Of a stretch of 64,000 nt of DNA, positions 29,211 to 38,042 are shown piece by piece. The notes below the pieces were generated by a model. It searched no databases. It had not been told where the DNA came from and was given only the letters and a program-made list of their open reading frames with translations. The translations under genes were made by a program, and so were the position numbers. Each line of letters opens with the position of its first letter. Positions within the stretch are counted from its first letter, which is position 1. The stretch comes from Bacteroidota bacterium (GTDB taxonomy: Bacteria > Bacteroidota > Bacteroidia > Chitinophagales > Chitinophagaceae), in assembly GCA_028876495.1 (NCBI GenBank), contig JAGWRO010000097.1, positions 1-64,000 of the forward strand, given 5' to 3'.

Positions 29211-30449
29211 ATGGATAAACTTCTTCAGGAACAGGAAAAATTTAAAGCTATATTTCAAAACGCGTCGCTGGGTATTCTTGTTATTGATCAATCAGGAAAT
29301 ATTATGCTTGCCAACGATTTTTTAATGAAGGAATTCGGTTATTCGGAGCCAGGCGAATTGGTAGGTAAAAAAATGGAGGTACTTATTCCTCCAAGGTACC
29401 GCCATCAGCATGTTCACGATCGGGATCAATTCATAGAACATCCGTCCACACGCCCAATGGGAATAGGAAGAGATCTTTTTGGCATTACCAAAGATGGAAA
29501 AGAAATACCGGTTGAAATAAGCCTTAGCAATTACAAAGATGAGAATGGCGTTTTTTCAATTGCTTTTATAAGCGACATCACACCAAGAATTGAAGCAGAA
29601 AATATCCTTCGGCAACAACGATTACAGTTGGCTGCCATGAACAAAGAAATGGAAGCTTTAAACGAAGAACTGGAGGGAAAAGTAGAAGCAAGAACCGCCG
29701 CCTTACAGGAAACACTAGCAAAACTTGAAGCTTCCAAAGATGAATTGTCGAAAGCATTAAGCAAGGAAAAAGACCTGGGAGATATGAAGAGTGCCTTCGT
29801 TTCCATGGCTTCCCATGAGTTCAGAACGCCGTTAAGCACTATTCTTTCATCTGCCTCTTTATTGGCAAAGTATAAATTAACAGATGAACAGGACAAAAGA
29901 GACAAGCATGTTCAGCGTATTAAATCATCCGTTTTTAACCTTAATAATATTCTAAATGAATTTCTATCTTTAGGCAAAATTGAGGACGGAAAGGTTTCGA
30001 TGCATCAATCACTTTTTGACGTTAAGGACCTTGTTTCACAGCAGATAAACGAAATGGCTGAAATATTCAAAACGGGCCAGGAAGTAAAATACAAACATGC
30101 TGGTAATCCTGACGTCTTTCTTGATGAAGTTTTATTTAAAAATATCCTGATAAACCTACTTTCCAATGCAGCTAAGTTTTCGGCAGAAAATAAACCGATA
30201 TTTGTTGCTACTGAAGTTAAAAACAGTATATTGAAATTTTCAGTGAAAGACCAGGGGATGGGAATTTCAAAAAAAGACCAAACCCATTTATTTGAAATTT
30301 TCTATCGCGCTACCAATGCTACCAATATTCCCGGAACCGGCCTTGGATTGCATATTGTGGCCAAATATGTGGAGATGATGAAAGGTAAAATAGAAATTAA
30401 AAGCGAATTGGATAAAGGAACTGAAATAAATTTAATCTTTGCACAATGA
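29211..30449 (+). CDS. PAS-domain sensor histidine kinase
   Basis: A cytoplasmic sensor kinase of 412 residues without membrane segments. Residues 8-130 are a PAS domain (FQNASLGILVIDQSGNIMLA). A coiled coil (about 135-190) leads into the HisKA domain with SMASHEFRTPLST, phospho-acceptor His202. The HATPase has the N box ILINLLSNAAKFS and the G boxes GMGISKKDQ and GTGLGLHIV. The start is ATG at 29211. Its last 4 bases overlap the start of the response regulator (ATGA), so the two are translationally coupled and almost certainly partners. The signal is unknown. Confidence 0.93.
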   Translation: MDKLLQEQEKFKAIFQNASLGILVIDQSGNIMLANDFLMKEFGYSEPGELVGKKMEVLIPPRYRHQHVHDRDQFIEHPSTRPMGIGRDLFGITKDGKEIPVEISLSNYKDENGVFSIAFISDITPRIEAENILRQQRLQLAAMNKEMEALNEELEGKVEARTAALQETLAKLEASKDELSKALSKEKDLGDMKSAFVSMASHEFRTPLSTILSSASLLAKYKLTDEQDKRDKHVQRIKSSVFNLNNILNEFLSLGKIEDGKVSMHQSLFDVKDLVSQQINEMAEIFKTGQEVKYKHAGNPDVFLDEVLFKNILINLLSNAAKFSAENKPIFVATEVKNSILKFSVKDQGMGISKKDQTHLFEIFYRATNATNIPGTGLGLHIVAKYVEMMKGKIEIKSELDKGTEINLIFAQ

Positions 30450-31501
30450 CAAAAATACTACTGGTAGAAGATAATGATGAAATAAGAGAAAATACGGCCG
30501 AAATTCTTGAAATGGCTAATTACCAAATTGCTACTGCAAGCAACGGAAAGGAAGGTTATGAAGTAGCCTTAAAAGAAGAGCCAGACCTTATCATCTGCGA
30601 TATTATGATGCCGGTATTGGACGGATACGGCTTGCTTCATCTTATCAACAAGAATAATATCTTAAAAAGCATTCCTTTCATTTTTCTAACCGCCAAGACA
30701 GAGCGCGGCGACTTTAGAAAAGGAATGGAAATGGGAGCCGACGATTATATCACCAAGCCTTTTACCGATATCGAATTATTGAATGCTATAGAAAGCAGGC
30801 TTCAAAAAGCAAGGATCCAAAGTGAACGTGCCGCAAGTGCCAAGAACCTGGATGATTTTTTTGAAGAAATAAAAAATGAAGACGCACTTGAAAAATTAAC
30901 CGATTCAAAAATAATGAACCGGTACAAAAAAAAACAACGCGTATATGCTGAAGGAAATCATCCGCACAGTTTGTATTATTTAAGCGCTGGAAAAATCAGG
31001 ACTTATAAGATCAATGAGTTGGGAAAAGAACTTACAATCAGTTTGTTCAATGCAGGTGACTTTTTTGGTTACAATGCGCTTCTCGAAAACTCAGTTTATA
31101 AAGAAACAGCAGAAACGCTGGAAGAATCAGAAATCAATGTTATTGGTCGTGAAGATTTTGAGATCCTCATTAACAATAACAAAAAAGTAGCGCAAAAATT
31201 TATTAAACTCCTCGCCCATAATGTTTCAGAGAAAGAAGAACAACTACTTAACCTTGCTTACAATTCACTGAGAAAAAGAGTAGCCGACGCAATACTGAGT
31301 TTATCAAAAAAATATAAAAAAGAAGAATCTGCTGATTTTACTATCCACATCTCCAGGGAAGACCTTGCTCATATTGCAGGTACCACTACCGAATCGCTAA
31401 TCAGAACACTAAGTGATTTTAGAAATGAAAAATTAATAGAAGCTGAAGCAGGATATGTAAAAGTGTTGAATGAGAAAAAGCTTCTGGATATGTTAAATTA
31501 A
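30446..31501 (+). CDS. Response regulator with receiver, cNMP-binding-like and CRP-type HTH domains
   Basis: This is a transcription factor of 351 residues with an unusual three-part build. Residues 1-120 are a receiver: DNDE acidic pocket, phospho-acceptor Asp52 in CDIMMPVLDG, Lys104 in ITKPFT. Residues 150-270 are a CRP/FNR sensory beta-roll (SLYYLSAGKIRTYKIN, FNAGDFFGYNALL). The final part is a CRP-type winged helix (ISREDLAHIAGTTTESLIRTL). The cAMP phosphate-binding Arg-Ala motif of CRP is not preserved (VYKETAETLEES), so phosphorylation rather than cAMP probably controls it. The targets are unknown. Confidence 0.92.
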   Translation: MTKILLVEDNDEIRENTAEILEMANYQIATASNGKEGYEVALKEEPDLIICDIMMPVLDGYGLLHLINKNNILKSIPFIFLTAKTERGDFRKGMEMGADDYITKPFTDIELLNAIESRLQKARIQSERAASAKNLDDFFEEIKNEDALEKLTDSKIMNRYKKKQRVYAEGNHPHSLYYLSAGKIRTYKINELGKELTISLFNAGDFFGYNALLENSVYKETAETLEESEINVIGREDFEILINNNKKVAQKFIKLLAHNVSEKEEQLLNLAYNSLRKRVADAILSLSKKYKKEESADFTIHISREDLAHIAGTTTESLIRTLSDFRNEKLIEAEAGYVKVLNEKKLLDMLN

Positions 31502-31917
31502 GGGCTTTGCAGCATTTTTTCGTTAAACTCCTTTGAAAGAAGGGTGTATTTTTCTTCAAACTGCAGTATATCGTTCCGTAAATTATTATGAGCATTGATA
31601 AGTTGCTTCGATAGATCCGGTTTATTTTGAATAATATCTGAATAATCCTGCAACTCTTTTATTAACTTTTTAAGGGCCTCATCTTTTAATAAAAATTCAT
31701 TTTGAAAATATTCGGCTGTTTGCAAAAACTGGCTGTCTTCACTATTATCCACCATTTCGCTTAACCTGTATTTAAGCAAAGCATTTTCCTGCCTGAAAAA
31801 CTCTATGAGTCTCAGCCAGGACATATGCTCGTGTTTAATCTGATTATTCTTTACAATATCCATTTTCAATATTTCAGAATCCATTACCATCTCAAAATTG
31901 TATATATCTGTCCCCAA
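31498..31917 (-). CDS. Hypothetical coiled-coil protein
   Basis: A 139-residue protein without recognisable domain, signal peptide or membrane segment. It is rich in Leu, Glu, Lys and Asn with heptad-like spacing, as in SWLRLIEFFRQENALLKYRL and LKDEALKKLIKELQDYSD, so an alpha-helical, coiled-coil structure is likely. Its stop codon overlaps the stop of the response regulator by 4 bases on the opposite strand. Several in-frame ATGs near the N-terminus make the start uncertain. A link to the two-component system is only positional. Confidence 0.6.
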   Translation of the reverse strand: MGTDIYNFEMVMDSEILKMDIVKNNQIKHEHMSWLRLIEFFRQENALLKYRLSEMVDNSEDSQFLQTAEYFQNEFLLKDEALKKLIKELQDYSDIIQNKPDLSKQLINAHNNLRNDILQFEEKYTLLSKEFNEKMLQSP

Positions 31918-32002
31918 TAAAAATGAGCCTTAGCAAACCCGCACATGATCTTAATCATAACAAACCTTCTCTCCTTGCCAAACCAAAATCTATTTAGCCG
32001 GT

Positions 32003-32506
32003 TTATAAATTCTTACCGGGAGTGAACTTTTTCGATTGTATTTCACCTCCCTTTACTTCCAATTCTTCATACCGTCCTGTTCTTTCAGTAATATTTATTC
32101 TAAAAAAGATCCCTGAAATTTCTGAATAATCACCGGTATGAAAAGGCCATTCCGGGCTTAACTTTACTGTTTCGCTGGATACGAGCGGAAGTTTCCGGTT
32201 CATCAGGCTTTGTACTGCAACATTTATGTCTTTCTCGTTTGTCAATTCTTCGAATGTTCCCCAAAGCAAAACGGATTCCCAGTCTGCCATATCTTTCATA
32301 GTATCAACCTGGAAGCAAACGGTTGGGTTTTTACGCATAATAGATATCTTCAAACCTTCGAGGCTGTGTGCATATAAATGTTCCCCATCGTATGCATAGC
32401 TTATAGGAAGAATATACATTTTACCATCTCCATAGCAACCTAATCTGCCGATCACATTTTCTTTTATGACTTTTTCAATTTTGCTATTATCTAAAATTCC
32501 GAACAT
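32003..32506 (-). CDS. Pyridoxamine 5'-phosphate oxidase-family flavin-binding protein
   Basis: A 167-residue split-barrel protein from the ATG at 32506 (MFGILDNSKIEKVIKENVIGRLG). GDGKMYILPISYAYDGEHLYAHSLEG and NPTVCFQVD are typical of the PNPOx-like FMN-binding group, members of which reduce nitro compounds or heme or act as flavin-nucleotide-binding proteins. The exact activity cannot be told. An upstream in-frame ATG at 32533 adds nine unlikely residues. The gene is divergent from the ligase fossil. Confidence 0.82.
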   Translation of the reverse strand: MFGILDNSKIEKVIKENVIGRLGCYGDGKMYILPISYAYDGEHLYAHSLEGLKISIMRKNPTVCFQVDTMKDMADWESVLLWGTFEELTNEKDINVAVQSLMNRKLPLVSSETVKLSPEWPFHTGDYSEISGIFFRINITERTGRYEELEVKGGEIQSKKFTPGKNL

Positions 32507-32665
32507 GGCCTTAATTTTTAGTAAAACTAACATGGGCTTAAGGATTCTAAAATGATGCCTATCAATTTAGTTAATGACAATAATCATACAGGGCATCTGA
32601 CAATCCATTCTCCTGACCAATAAATATAATCAGCACCAAATGAATTAATTTTTTTAAGGTATTAT

Positions 32666-32699
32666 AAAATAAAAATTGGTAAAATTTATCCGTTTACTA
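32666..32699 (+). repeat. 34-base dispersed element, copy 8, at the ligase breakpoint
   Basis: AAAATAAAAATTGG begins and CCGTTTACTA ends the copy, 34 bases. Its right arm overlaps the first recognisable ligase codons (LLSWDEL). Confidence 0.8.
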
Positions 32700-33218
32700 A
32701 GCTGGGATGAATTAGCAGAATTAAGAGAAACTTCTCGCGAAATGAACAGTGAAGGCATCATGCTGAAGAAAAAAGATTCTGTTTACAAAGTCGGCCGAAA
32801 GCGTGGCGACTGGTGGAAATGGAAAATCGATCCGTTGGTTATTGATTGCGTTTTGGTTTATGCGCAAAAAGGAAGTGGCCGCAGAAGTAATTTGTATAAG
32901 GCATACACTTTTGCTGTAAAAGATGGAGATGAGTTGGTAACTTTTACGAAAGCATATTCCGGCTTAACTGATAAAGAATTTGCACAAGTAGATTCGTTTA
33001 TAAAAAGAAATTCAATTGAAAAATTTGGACCCGTTCGTACGGTTAAACCTGAACTTGTTTTTGAAATTGCCTTTTAAGGAATTGCCGCAAGCAACCGCCA
33101 CAAAAGCGGTGTGGCAATGCGTTTCCCGAGAATGAACCGGTGGCGAAAAGACAAAACGGTTGATGAAATTAACACACTTGATGATTTAAAAAAAATGCTG
33201 GAGATGTATGGGAAATAA
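32676..33218 (+). pseudogene. ATP-dependent DNA ligase remnant, 5'-truncated with in-frame stop
   Basis: The reading frame matches the C-terminal third of a bacterial ATP-dependent DNA ligase of the repair-cluster type. It starts near LLSWDELAELRETSRE and keeps adenylation motif IV (EGIMLKKKDS) and motif V (DWWKWK), then the OB fold (RRSNLYKAYTFAV, AYSGLTDKEF, FGPVRTVKPELVFEIAF). The N-terminal part with the adenylated lysine (KxDG) is missing. At 33075-33077 a TAA replaces the usual Glu codon; the frame then continues in good ligase sequence (SNRHKSGVAMRFPRMNRW) to a normal TAA at 33216. It cannot be a working ligase. The Lhr helicase downstream is its normal partner. Confidence 0.9.
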
Positions 33219-33237
33219 GGTGGAGAAAAAAGTTGTT

Positions 33238-33750
33238 TCACTTATTTCCAAGTTCCGCGAGCTTTCTTATTGTATTGACATTTCGAACTGTTCCATTCTC
33301 AGCAATTTTTGGAAATTTAAGTTTCGATTGTCCCATGCCGTTAGGGAAGTGGATGTAAATCTCACGGCCGGAAAGGACAATTTCTTCCGGGCCCGCATTT
33401 TTAAATTCCTGCAAAATATTTGCAGGTACTTTTTCAGTAAAAAATAATATGCCTACCTGCGCAGGATTAGCTTCGGGGAAAGGATTTTTTTCGAGGATTT
33501 TGTCAAGTTCAGCAATTGTCCTTATGATCACTGTTATCACTTTTTCTAGTTTTGTTTTGAGCGCCTTTTCCAATTTTTTTAAAACCTTATCTTCTGAAAG
33601 CTTGCTTTCAAAAATCACGTTGCCGCTTTGAATGTAAGTGCGCACATTTTTAAATCCCGCTTCTTCGCAAAGTGCTTTCAATTCAGTCATGGGAAGTATG
33701 TTGTTTCCTCCCACGTTTATTCCCCTTAAAAGCGCTACAAATGTTTGCAT
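33238..33750 (-). CDS. DUF1697 domain-containing protein
   Basis: A 170-residue protein of the DUF1697 family, function unknown. It opens with FVALLRGINVGGNNILPM, the family signature, and continues with LCEEAGFKNVRTYIQSGNVIFES and the KNPFPEANPAQVGILFF block. No catalytic assignment is known. It is inserted between the ligase fossil and the Lhr helicase on the opposite strand, where an intact repair cluster would have ligase and helicase adjacent. It may therefore mark the rearrangement. Confidence 0.9.
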   Translation of the reverse strand: MQTFVALLRGINVGGNNILPMTELKALCEEAGFKNVRTYIQSGNVIFESKLSEDKVLKKLEKALKTKLEKVITVIIRTIAELDKILEKNPFPEANPAQVGILFFTEKVPANILQEFKNAGPEEIVLSGREIYIHFPNGMGQSKLKFPKIAENGTVRNVNTIRKLAELGNK

Positions 33751-33800
33751 ATTGATTAAAAGATTACGATTTTAAAGATATCAAAAATCGTCCAGCCATT

Positions 33801-33825
33801 CGATTTAATTCGTGAAATTCGTGGC
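33801..33825. repeat. Diverged CGTGAAATTCGTGGC-type dispersed repeat
   Basis: The short TTCGTGAAATTCGTGGC sequence, just upstream of the helicase start, resembles (inverted) the GCCAC-type sequence at 36419-36491. Such sequences are common between genes in Bacteroidota. Confidence 0.4.
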
Positions 33826-33831
33826 TTTCAA

Positions 33832-36366
33832 ATGAAATTAAAAAATACTTTTGGCTTTCAAATTATCGATCAGTGGCTTACCAACAAAGGCTTCGTGCCT
33901 TTCCGTTTCCAGGAAGAAACGTGGCAGCATATTGTAAATAAAAAATCAGGGCTTGTAAATGCACCAACCGGTTGCGGAAAAACGTTTTCAGTTTTTTTAG
34001 GAGCAATAATTAATTTCATAAATGATCACCCGGAAAACTATCAAACCAAAAATAAAAACGGTTTACAACTTTTGTGGATAACACCCTTGCGCGCGCTGGC
34101 AAAGGACATCGGCCGGGCCATGGAAGAAGTAATTGCCGAATTGGGAATGAGCTGGCAAGTCGGCATTCGCAACGGCGACACTTCGATTGCTGAACGAGCC
34201 AAACAAAAAAGAAATGTTCCCGAAGTGCTCATCATCACGCCGGAAAGTTTGCATCTTTTACTCGCACAGAAAAATTATCCGGATGTTTTTAAACCACTTA
34301 TAATAACTGCTGTTGATGAATGGCACGAGTTGCTGGGCAGTAAGCGTGGTGTACAGGTAGAACTGGCGCTTTCGAGAATTATCGGGCTAAGTATCGACAA
34401 CAGTAAACAAACAAAAAAAGCAGATTTTCATTCGGGAGTTTGCGTTTGGGGTATTAGTGCCACCATCGGCAATTTAGGAGAAGCAAGGGAAGTGTTACTT
34501 TCTCCGCTTTCACAAAAAGGATTGGATCAAAAAGACTTTGTAACAGTTACTGCAAAAATTGATAAACCGATAAAAGTCGAATCCATTTTCCCTGACGAGA
34601 TTGAAAAATATCCGTGGGCCGGACATTTGGGTATCAAGCTTGTTGAAAAAGTGATCCCGATCATTATGGAAAGCATGACCACGCTTATTTTTATCAATAC
34701 AAGAGGCATGAGTGAAATGTGGTACCAGGCTTTGCTGAATGCATGTCCCGATCTTGCAGGAGCGATTGCTTTGCATCACGGAAGCATTGAACAGGATTTG
34801 AGATTTTGGGTGGAAGAAAATTTGCATACTGGAAATTTAAAAGCGGTGGTTTGTACCGCCAGCCTTGATCTTGGTGTTGATTTCAGGCCGGTTGAAACGG
34901 TGATACAAGTTGGCTCACCAAAAGGAGTTGCGCGCTTTTTGCAAAGAGCCGGAAGAAGCGGTCACCGACCGGGAGAAGTGAGTAAGATTTATTTTTTGCC
35001 GACGCATTCGCTGGAACTGATAGAAGCTGCGGCACTTAAAGATTCCATCGCTATTAATTTGATTGAAAGCCGTGAGCCAAGAATTTTGTGTTATGATGTG
35101 TTCATTCAGTATTTAAGCACGCTCGCTATTTCGGATGGATTTTATCCTGAAAATATTTTAAAAGAAATAAGATCAACTTACTGCTACCGGGATATCACGG
35201 ATGAAGAATGGCAACAAATTTTGCACTTTGTAACTTCTGGCGGTGTTGCGCTTCAGCAATATGATGATTACAAAAAAGTGGAGATCATTGACGGACTTTA
35301 CAAAATAAACAGCCGGCGAATTGCGATGCGGCATCGAATGCACATCGGAACGATAGTAAGTGACCCAATGTTGAAAGTAAAATTTTTAGGAGGTGGTTAC
35401 GTGGGCGTAATTGAAGAGTGGTTCATAGCGGGAATGCAGCCGGGCGACGTGTTTACTTTAGCAGGAAGAACACTTGAATTTGTGATGATAAAAGATATGA
35501 CTTGCATCGCGAGGAAATCAAATGCAAAAAAATCACGGATACCAAGCTGGCAAGGCGGAAGAATGCCGCTTTCAGCAAATCTTGGTTTTATGCTCAGAAA
35601 AAAATTTGATGAAGCAGCCTCCCCTGAATCCCCTCCCGGACAGGCGACTTTGAAAGAACCGGAATTAGAAATTCTAAAACCACTTTTTGAATTGCAGGGT
35701 TACCTTTCGCATATTCCAAAACAGAATGAATTGCTGATTGAACAAATTGAAACGAAAGATGGATTTCACCTTTTTGTTTTTCCTTTTGAAGGAAGATTGG
35801 TTCATGAAGCTATGGCAGCAATTCTTGCTTATCGCCTGAGTCGCATTCAACCAATTACTTTTTCTTTCGCAATGAATGATTATGGATTTGAATTGTTGAG
35901 TGATCAGCCAATACCGTTAGATAACGATAATGCTTATACGCTTTTTTCTACTGAAAATCTATTTGAAGATATTCAGCGCAGCGTGAATAGTGCTGAAATG
36001 GCAAAAAGAAAGTTTCGTGACATAGCGGTTATCGGTGGATTGATCTTCCAGGGTTTTCCGGGCGAGCAAAAAAAAGCGCGGCACCTGCAATCATCTGCTT
36101 CTTTACTCTTCAACGTTTTCTCCGAATATGAACCCAATAATTTATTGCTGCGGCAGGCTTACAACGAAGTAATGGAACAACAAATGGAAGAACAACGCCT
36201 TCGTGATATGCTCGAAAGAATTCAAAAAGGAAAAATAATTATTACGTATCCGCGCCGCTTAACGCCTTTTTGTTTCCCGATAAAAGTGGACAGTATGCGT
36301 GAAGATCTTTCGTCAGAAAAACTGGAAGAACGGGTAAAGAAAATGCAGCTTCAACTGGAAAAATAA
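33832..36366 (+). CDS. Ligase-associated Lhr-type DEXH DNA helicase
   Basis: This is a superfamily 2 helicase of the Lhr-core type found with an ATP-dependent DNA ligase, an MBL exonuclease and PdeM in a DNA-damage cluster. Its 844 residues carry Walker A NAPTGCGKT (about 43-51), the DEXH box as DEWH (Asp162), motif III SATIGN, motif VI QRAGRSGHRPGE, and the Lhr-specific winged-helix and DEAD-associated domains (FEGRLVHEAMAAILAYR). All motifs are intact and no frameshift is seen. The partner ligase upstream is a pseudogene, and PdeM lies about 11 kb away. Confidence 0.93.
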   Translation: MKLKNTFGFQIIDQWLTNKGFVPFRFQEETWQHIVNKKSGLVNAPTGCGKTFSVFLGAIINFINDHPENYQTKNKNGLQLLWITPLRALAKDIGRAMEEVIAELGMSWQVGIRNGDTSIAERAKQKRNVPEVLIITPESLHLLLAQKNYPDVFKPLIITAVDEWHELLGSKRGVQVELALSRIIGLSIDNSKQTKKADFHSGVCVWGISATIGNLGEAREVLLSPLSQKGLDQKDFVTVTAKIDKPIKVESIFPDEIEKYPWAGHLGIKLVEKVIPIIMESMTTLIFINTRGMSEMWYQALLNACPDLAGAIALHHGSIEQDLRFWVEENLHTGNLKAVVCTASLDLGVDFRPVETVIQVGSPKGVARFLQRAGRSGHRPGEVSKIYFLPTHSLELIEAAALKDSIAINLIESREPRILCYDVFIQYLSTLAISDGFYPENILKEIRSTYCYRDITDEEWQQILHFVTSGGVALQQYDDYKKVEIIDGLYKINSRRIAMRHRMHIGTIVSDPMLKVKFLGGGYVGVIEEWFIAGMQPGDVFTLAGRTLEFVMIKDMTCIARKSNAKKSRIPSWQGGRMPLSANLGFMLRKKFDEAASPESPPGQATLKEPELEILKPLFELQGYLSHIPKQNELLIEQIETKDGFHLFVFPFEGRLVHEAMAAILAYRLSRIQPITFSFAMNDYGFELLSDQPIPLDNDNAYTLFSTENLFEDIQRSVNSAEMAKRKFRDIAVIGGLIFQGFPGEQKKARHLQSSASLLFNVFSEYEPNNLLLRQAYNEVMEQQMEEQRLRDMLERIQKGKIIITYPRRLTPFCFPIKVDSMREDLSSEKLEERVKKMQLQLEK

Positions 36367-36418
36367 AACCCGAAGAATTGCATGTTGCATTTCACCCCGA
36401 GCCTAGCTGACGGCAGAC

Positions 36419-36491
36419 ATTTTTGCCACGAATCACAAAAAATGCCACGAAATTTTTTGCCACAGATTACACAGATTATCACAGATTACAG
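36419..36491. repeat. GCCACAGATTACACAGATT-type dispersed repeat cluster
   Basis: Three GCCAC motifs, two of them GCCACGAA and the third GCCACAGATTACACAGATT, are followed by ATCACAGATTACAG in the convergent gap between the helicase and the permease. A single related GCCACGGATTTTC occurs at 39568. Such sequences are frequent in Bacteroidota intergenic regions; their role is unknown. Confidence 0.5.
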
Positions 36492-36499
36492 AAGAACAT

Positions 36500-37834
36500 C
36501 TACTCGCCATTCACCTTTCGCATCCTTTTTCTCCATTGCAATATTATCTGCCAACCAATTTCCGCACTTACAAGGGCCGATAAAGCAAACACCGCGGGCA
36601 CGAAAGTTCCGGCTTCTGTAGCGAAAGCTCCCGAAACAGCGATAGAAAATACGATCACCGGCAATACCAGCATAATACAAAGGCCAGTGGTACTAAGCGG
36701 TATCCGGAAAGGCCGATGCCTTCCGGGATCAGTAATTCGAAGTTTAATGAGTGTAATAAATTCCAAAAACAAGCCACTACCATAAAGGGTTACATCAATA
36801 ATGATCAGTTGCTCGAAACTCCACAGGATCATAAAACTCACCACTACGGCACAAATGACGATTGAAATGTAAGGCGTTTTATACCGCTTATGCAAAGTGT
36901 GGATCTTTGCAGGCAACAGTTTATCCCCGGCCATTACCTGCGGCACCCTCGATACCGACAACAATACAGCAGCGTATAAGCCAAGAGCACCTGCCATTCC
37001 TGCCAGTGATAATGCACCTCCGAGCCACCTGCCACCTGCAAGACTACCTAATGCCGGAAACCCCTCATCATTCAATACCTGCGCGTTAATACCAAAACGA
37101 AGCGTTGCATACATCACCATTACATACACGAGTATCACTGTAATAAAAGCAATACCGGTAGATTTAAGATAAGTATCGGCAGGCTTGTCTACTTCCCCGG
37201 CGTACGTGGTAGTATTGTCCCATCCAAAGAAATTCCACATCACCGTATAAAGCGCCATGCCCAGAGACGGAAAAGTAATGCCCCTGAGTGAAGGTGTGGG
37301 TAAACTGAAATGCCCGGTATCTTTCAGTGCTATAAAAAAAAGTACGAGAAACGGAGTGATCACCAATATACTAAGCATGATGGATGTCTTGCCCACAGGC
37401 GATATACCCAATATATTCAGAAAGGCGCCGATCCAGATAACAGCAAGACAAACCGGTACCTTAACCGCAGCAATTTGCGGAAAGAAAAAGGAAGCATACT
37501 CCACAAAAAGCACCGGGTAAATGGCAAGGTCCACGAAGGTGTAAAGCCACGTCCACCAGCCTTCATAAAAACCGAACCGCAGACCAAGCGTTTTTTTCAC
37601 CCACTGGTAATAGCCGCCTTCTACCGGCATCATGCTGTTAAGTTCCATTACGGTAAGTATGGCCGGCACGTCCCAGATAAAAGGGGTTACCAGCAAAAGC
37701 AGCAACGCTCCATGCGCTCCGGCATATCCCAATAAAGGCTCAAGCCCAAATGGGCCACCGGAAACCGTAAAAAATATTACAGCAGCCAGTTGAAGCACGC
37801 GAAGCCGCTTACGCACCGGGATCCGAGACACCAT
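36500..37834 (-). CDS. APC-superfamily amino acid permease
   Basis: This is an inner-membrane secondary transporter of 444 residues with about 12 hydrophobic segments. The N-terminal helix-1 region (FFTVSGGPFGLEPLLGYAG) carries the unwound Gly-rich motif of the amino acid-polyamine-organocation family. NSMMPVEGGYYQWV and ARNLSR-like SRVPQVMAGDKLLPAKIHTLHKRYKTPY are further hallmarks. The substrate cannot be decided from sequence. GC content is somewhat higher than in its neighbours, so lateral acquisition is possible but not shown. Confidence 0.88.
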   Translation of the reverse strand: MVSRIPVRKRLRVLQLAAVIFFTVSGGPFGLEPLLGYAGAHGALLLLLVTPFIWDVPAILTVMELNSMMPVEGGYYQWVKKTLGLRFGFYEGWWTWLYTFVDLAIYPVLFVEYASFFFPQIAAVKVPVCLAVIWIGAFLNILGISPVGKTSIMLSILVITPFLVLFFIALKDTGHFSLPTPSLRGITFPSLGMALYTVMWNFFGWDNTTTYAGEVDKPADTYLKSTGIAFITVILVYVMVMYATLRFGINAQVLNDEGFPALGSLAGGRWLGGALSLAGMAGALGLYAAVLLSVSRVPQVMAGDKLLPAKIHTLHKRYKTPYISIVICAVVVSFMILWSFEQLIIIDVTLYGSGLFLEFITLIKLRITDPGRHRPFRIPLSTTGLCIMLVLPVIVFSIAVSGAFATEAGTFVPAVFALSALVSAEIGWQIILQWRKRMRKVNGE

Positions 37835-38042
37835 CTTTTTTTACACAGTTTTAATAGTTCATTTTTTGCAAAGGAATTTCAAAAAGCAATGTATAAAAAT
37901 AAAGTTTTTATTAAAGGAAATGTTAAGAGGAACCACATGCTAAAAGCAAACCGAAATTTACAAAATAAAAATCGTAGGGTATTATTTATGGTCTTCCATA
38001 AACCCATTAATACCCCCAGGAATGTTTTAACAAAAAAGTCTG

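Noticed and set aside
31913-31946. Possible further 34-base element (CAATAAAAATGAG)
   Set aside because: Only the left-arm core AATAAAAAT matches; the right arm is absent.
32676-33077. Independent 133-residue small gene
   Set aside because: The sequence is clearly the C-terminal part of a DNA ligase and continues in frame past the stop, so it is a pseudogene, not a small gene.
33210-33243. Possible degenerate 34-base element at the end of the ligase fossil
   Set aside because: The GTTGTTTCACTT end resembles the right arm, but the left arm is off by two bases and overlaps ligase codons, so chance cannot be excluded.
36382-37735. Several + strand ORFs opposite the permease gene
   Set aside because: They are shadows of the permease frame, without signal, domain or start context; the minus-strand product is a clear APC permease.
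37972-38005. Possible further 34-base element (AAAATAAAAATCG)
   Set aside because: The left arm is perfect but the right arm lacks the GTTTACTG end; in such AT-rich DNA the left arm alone is weak evidence.
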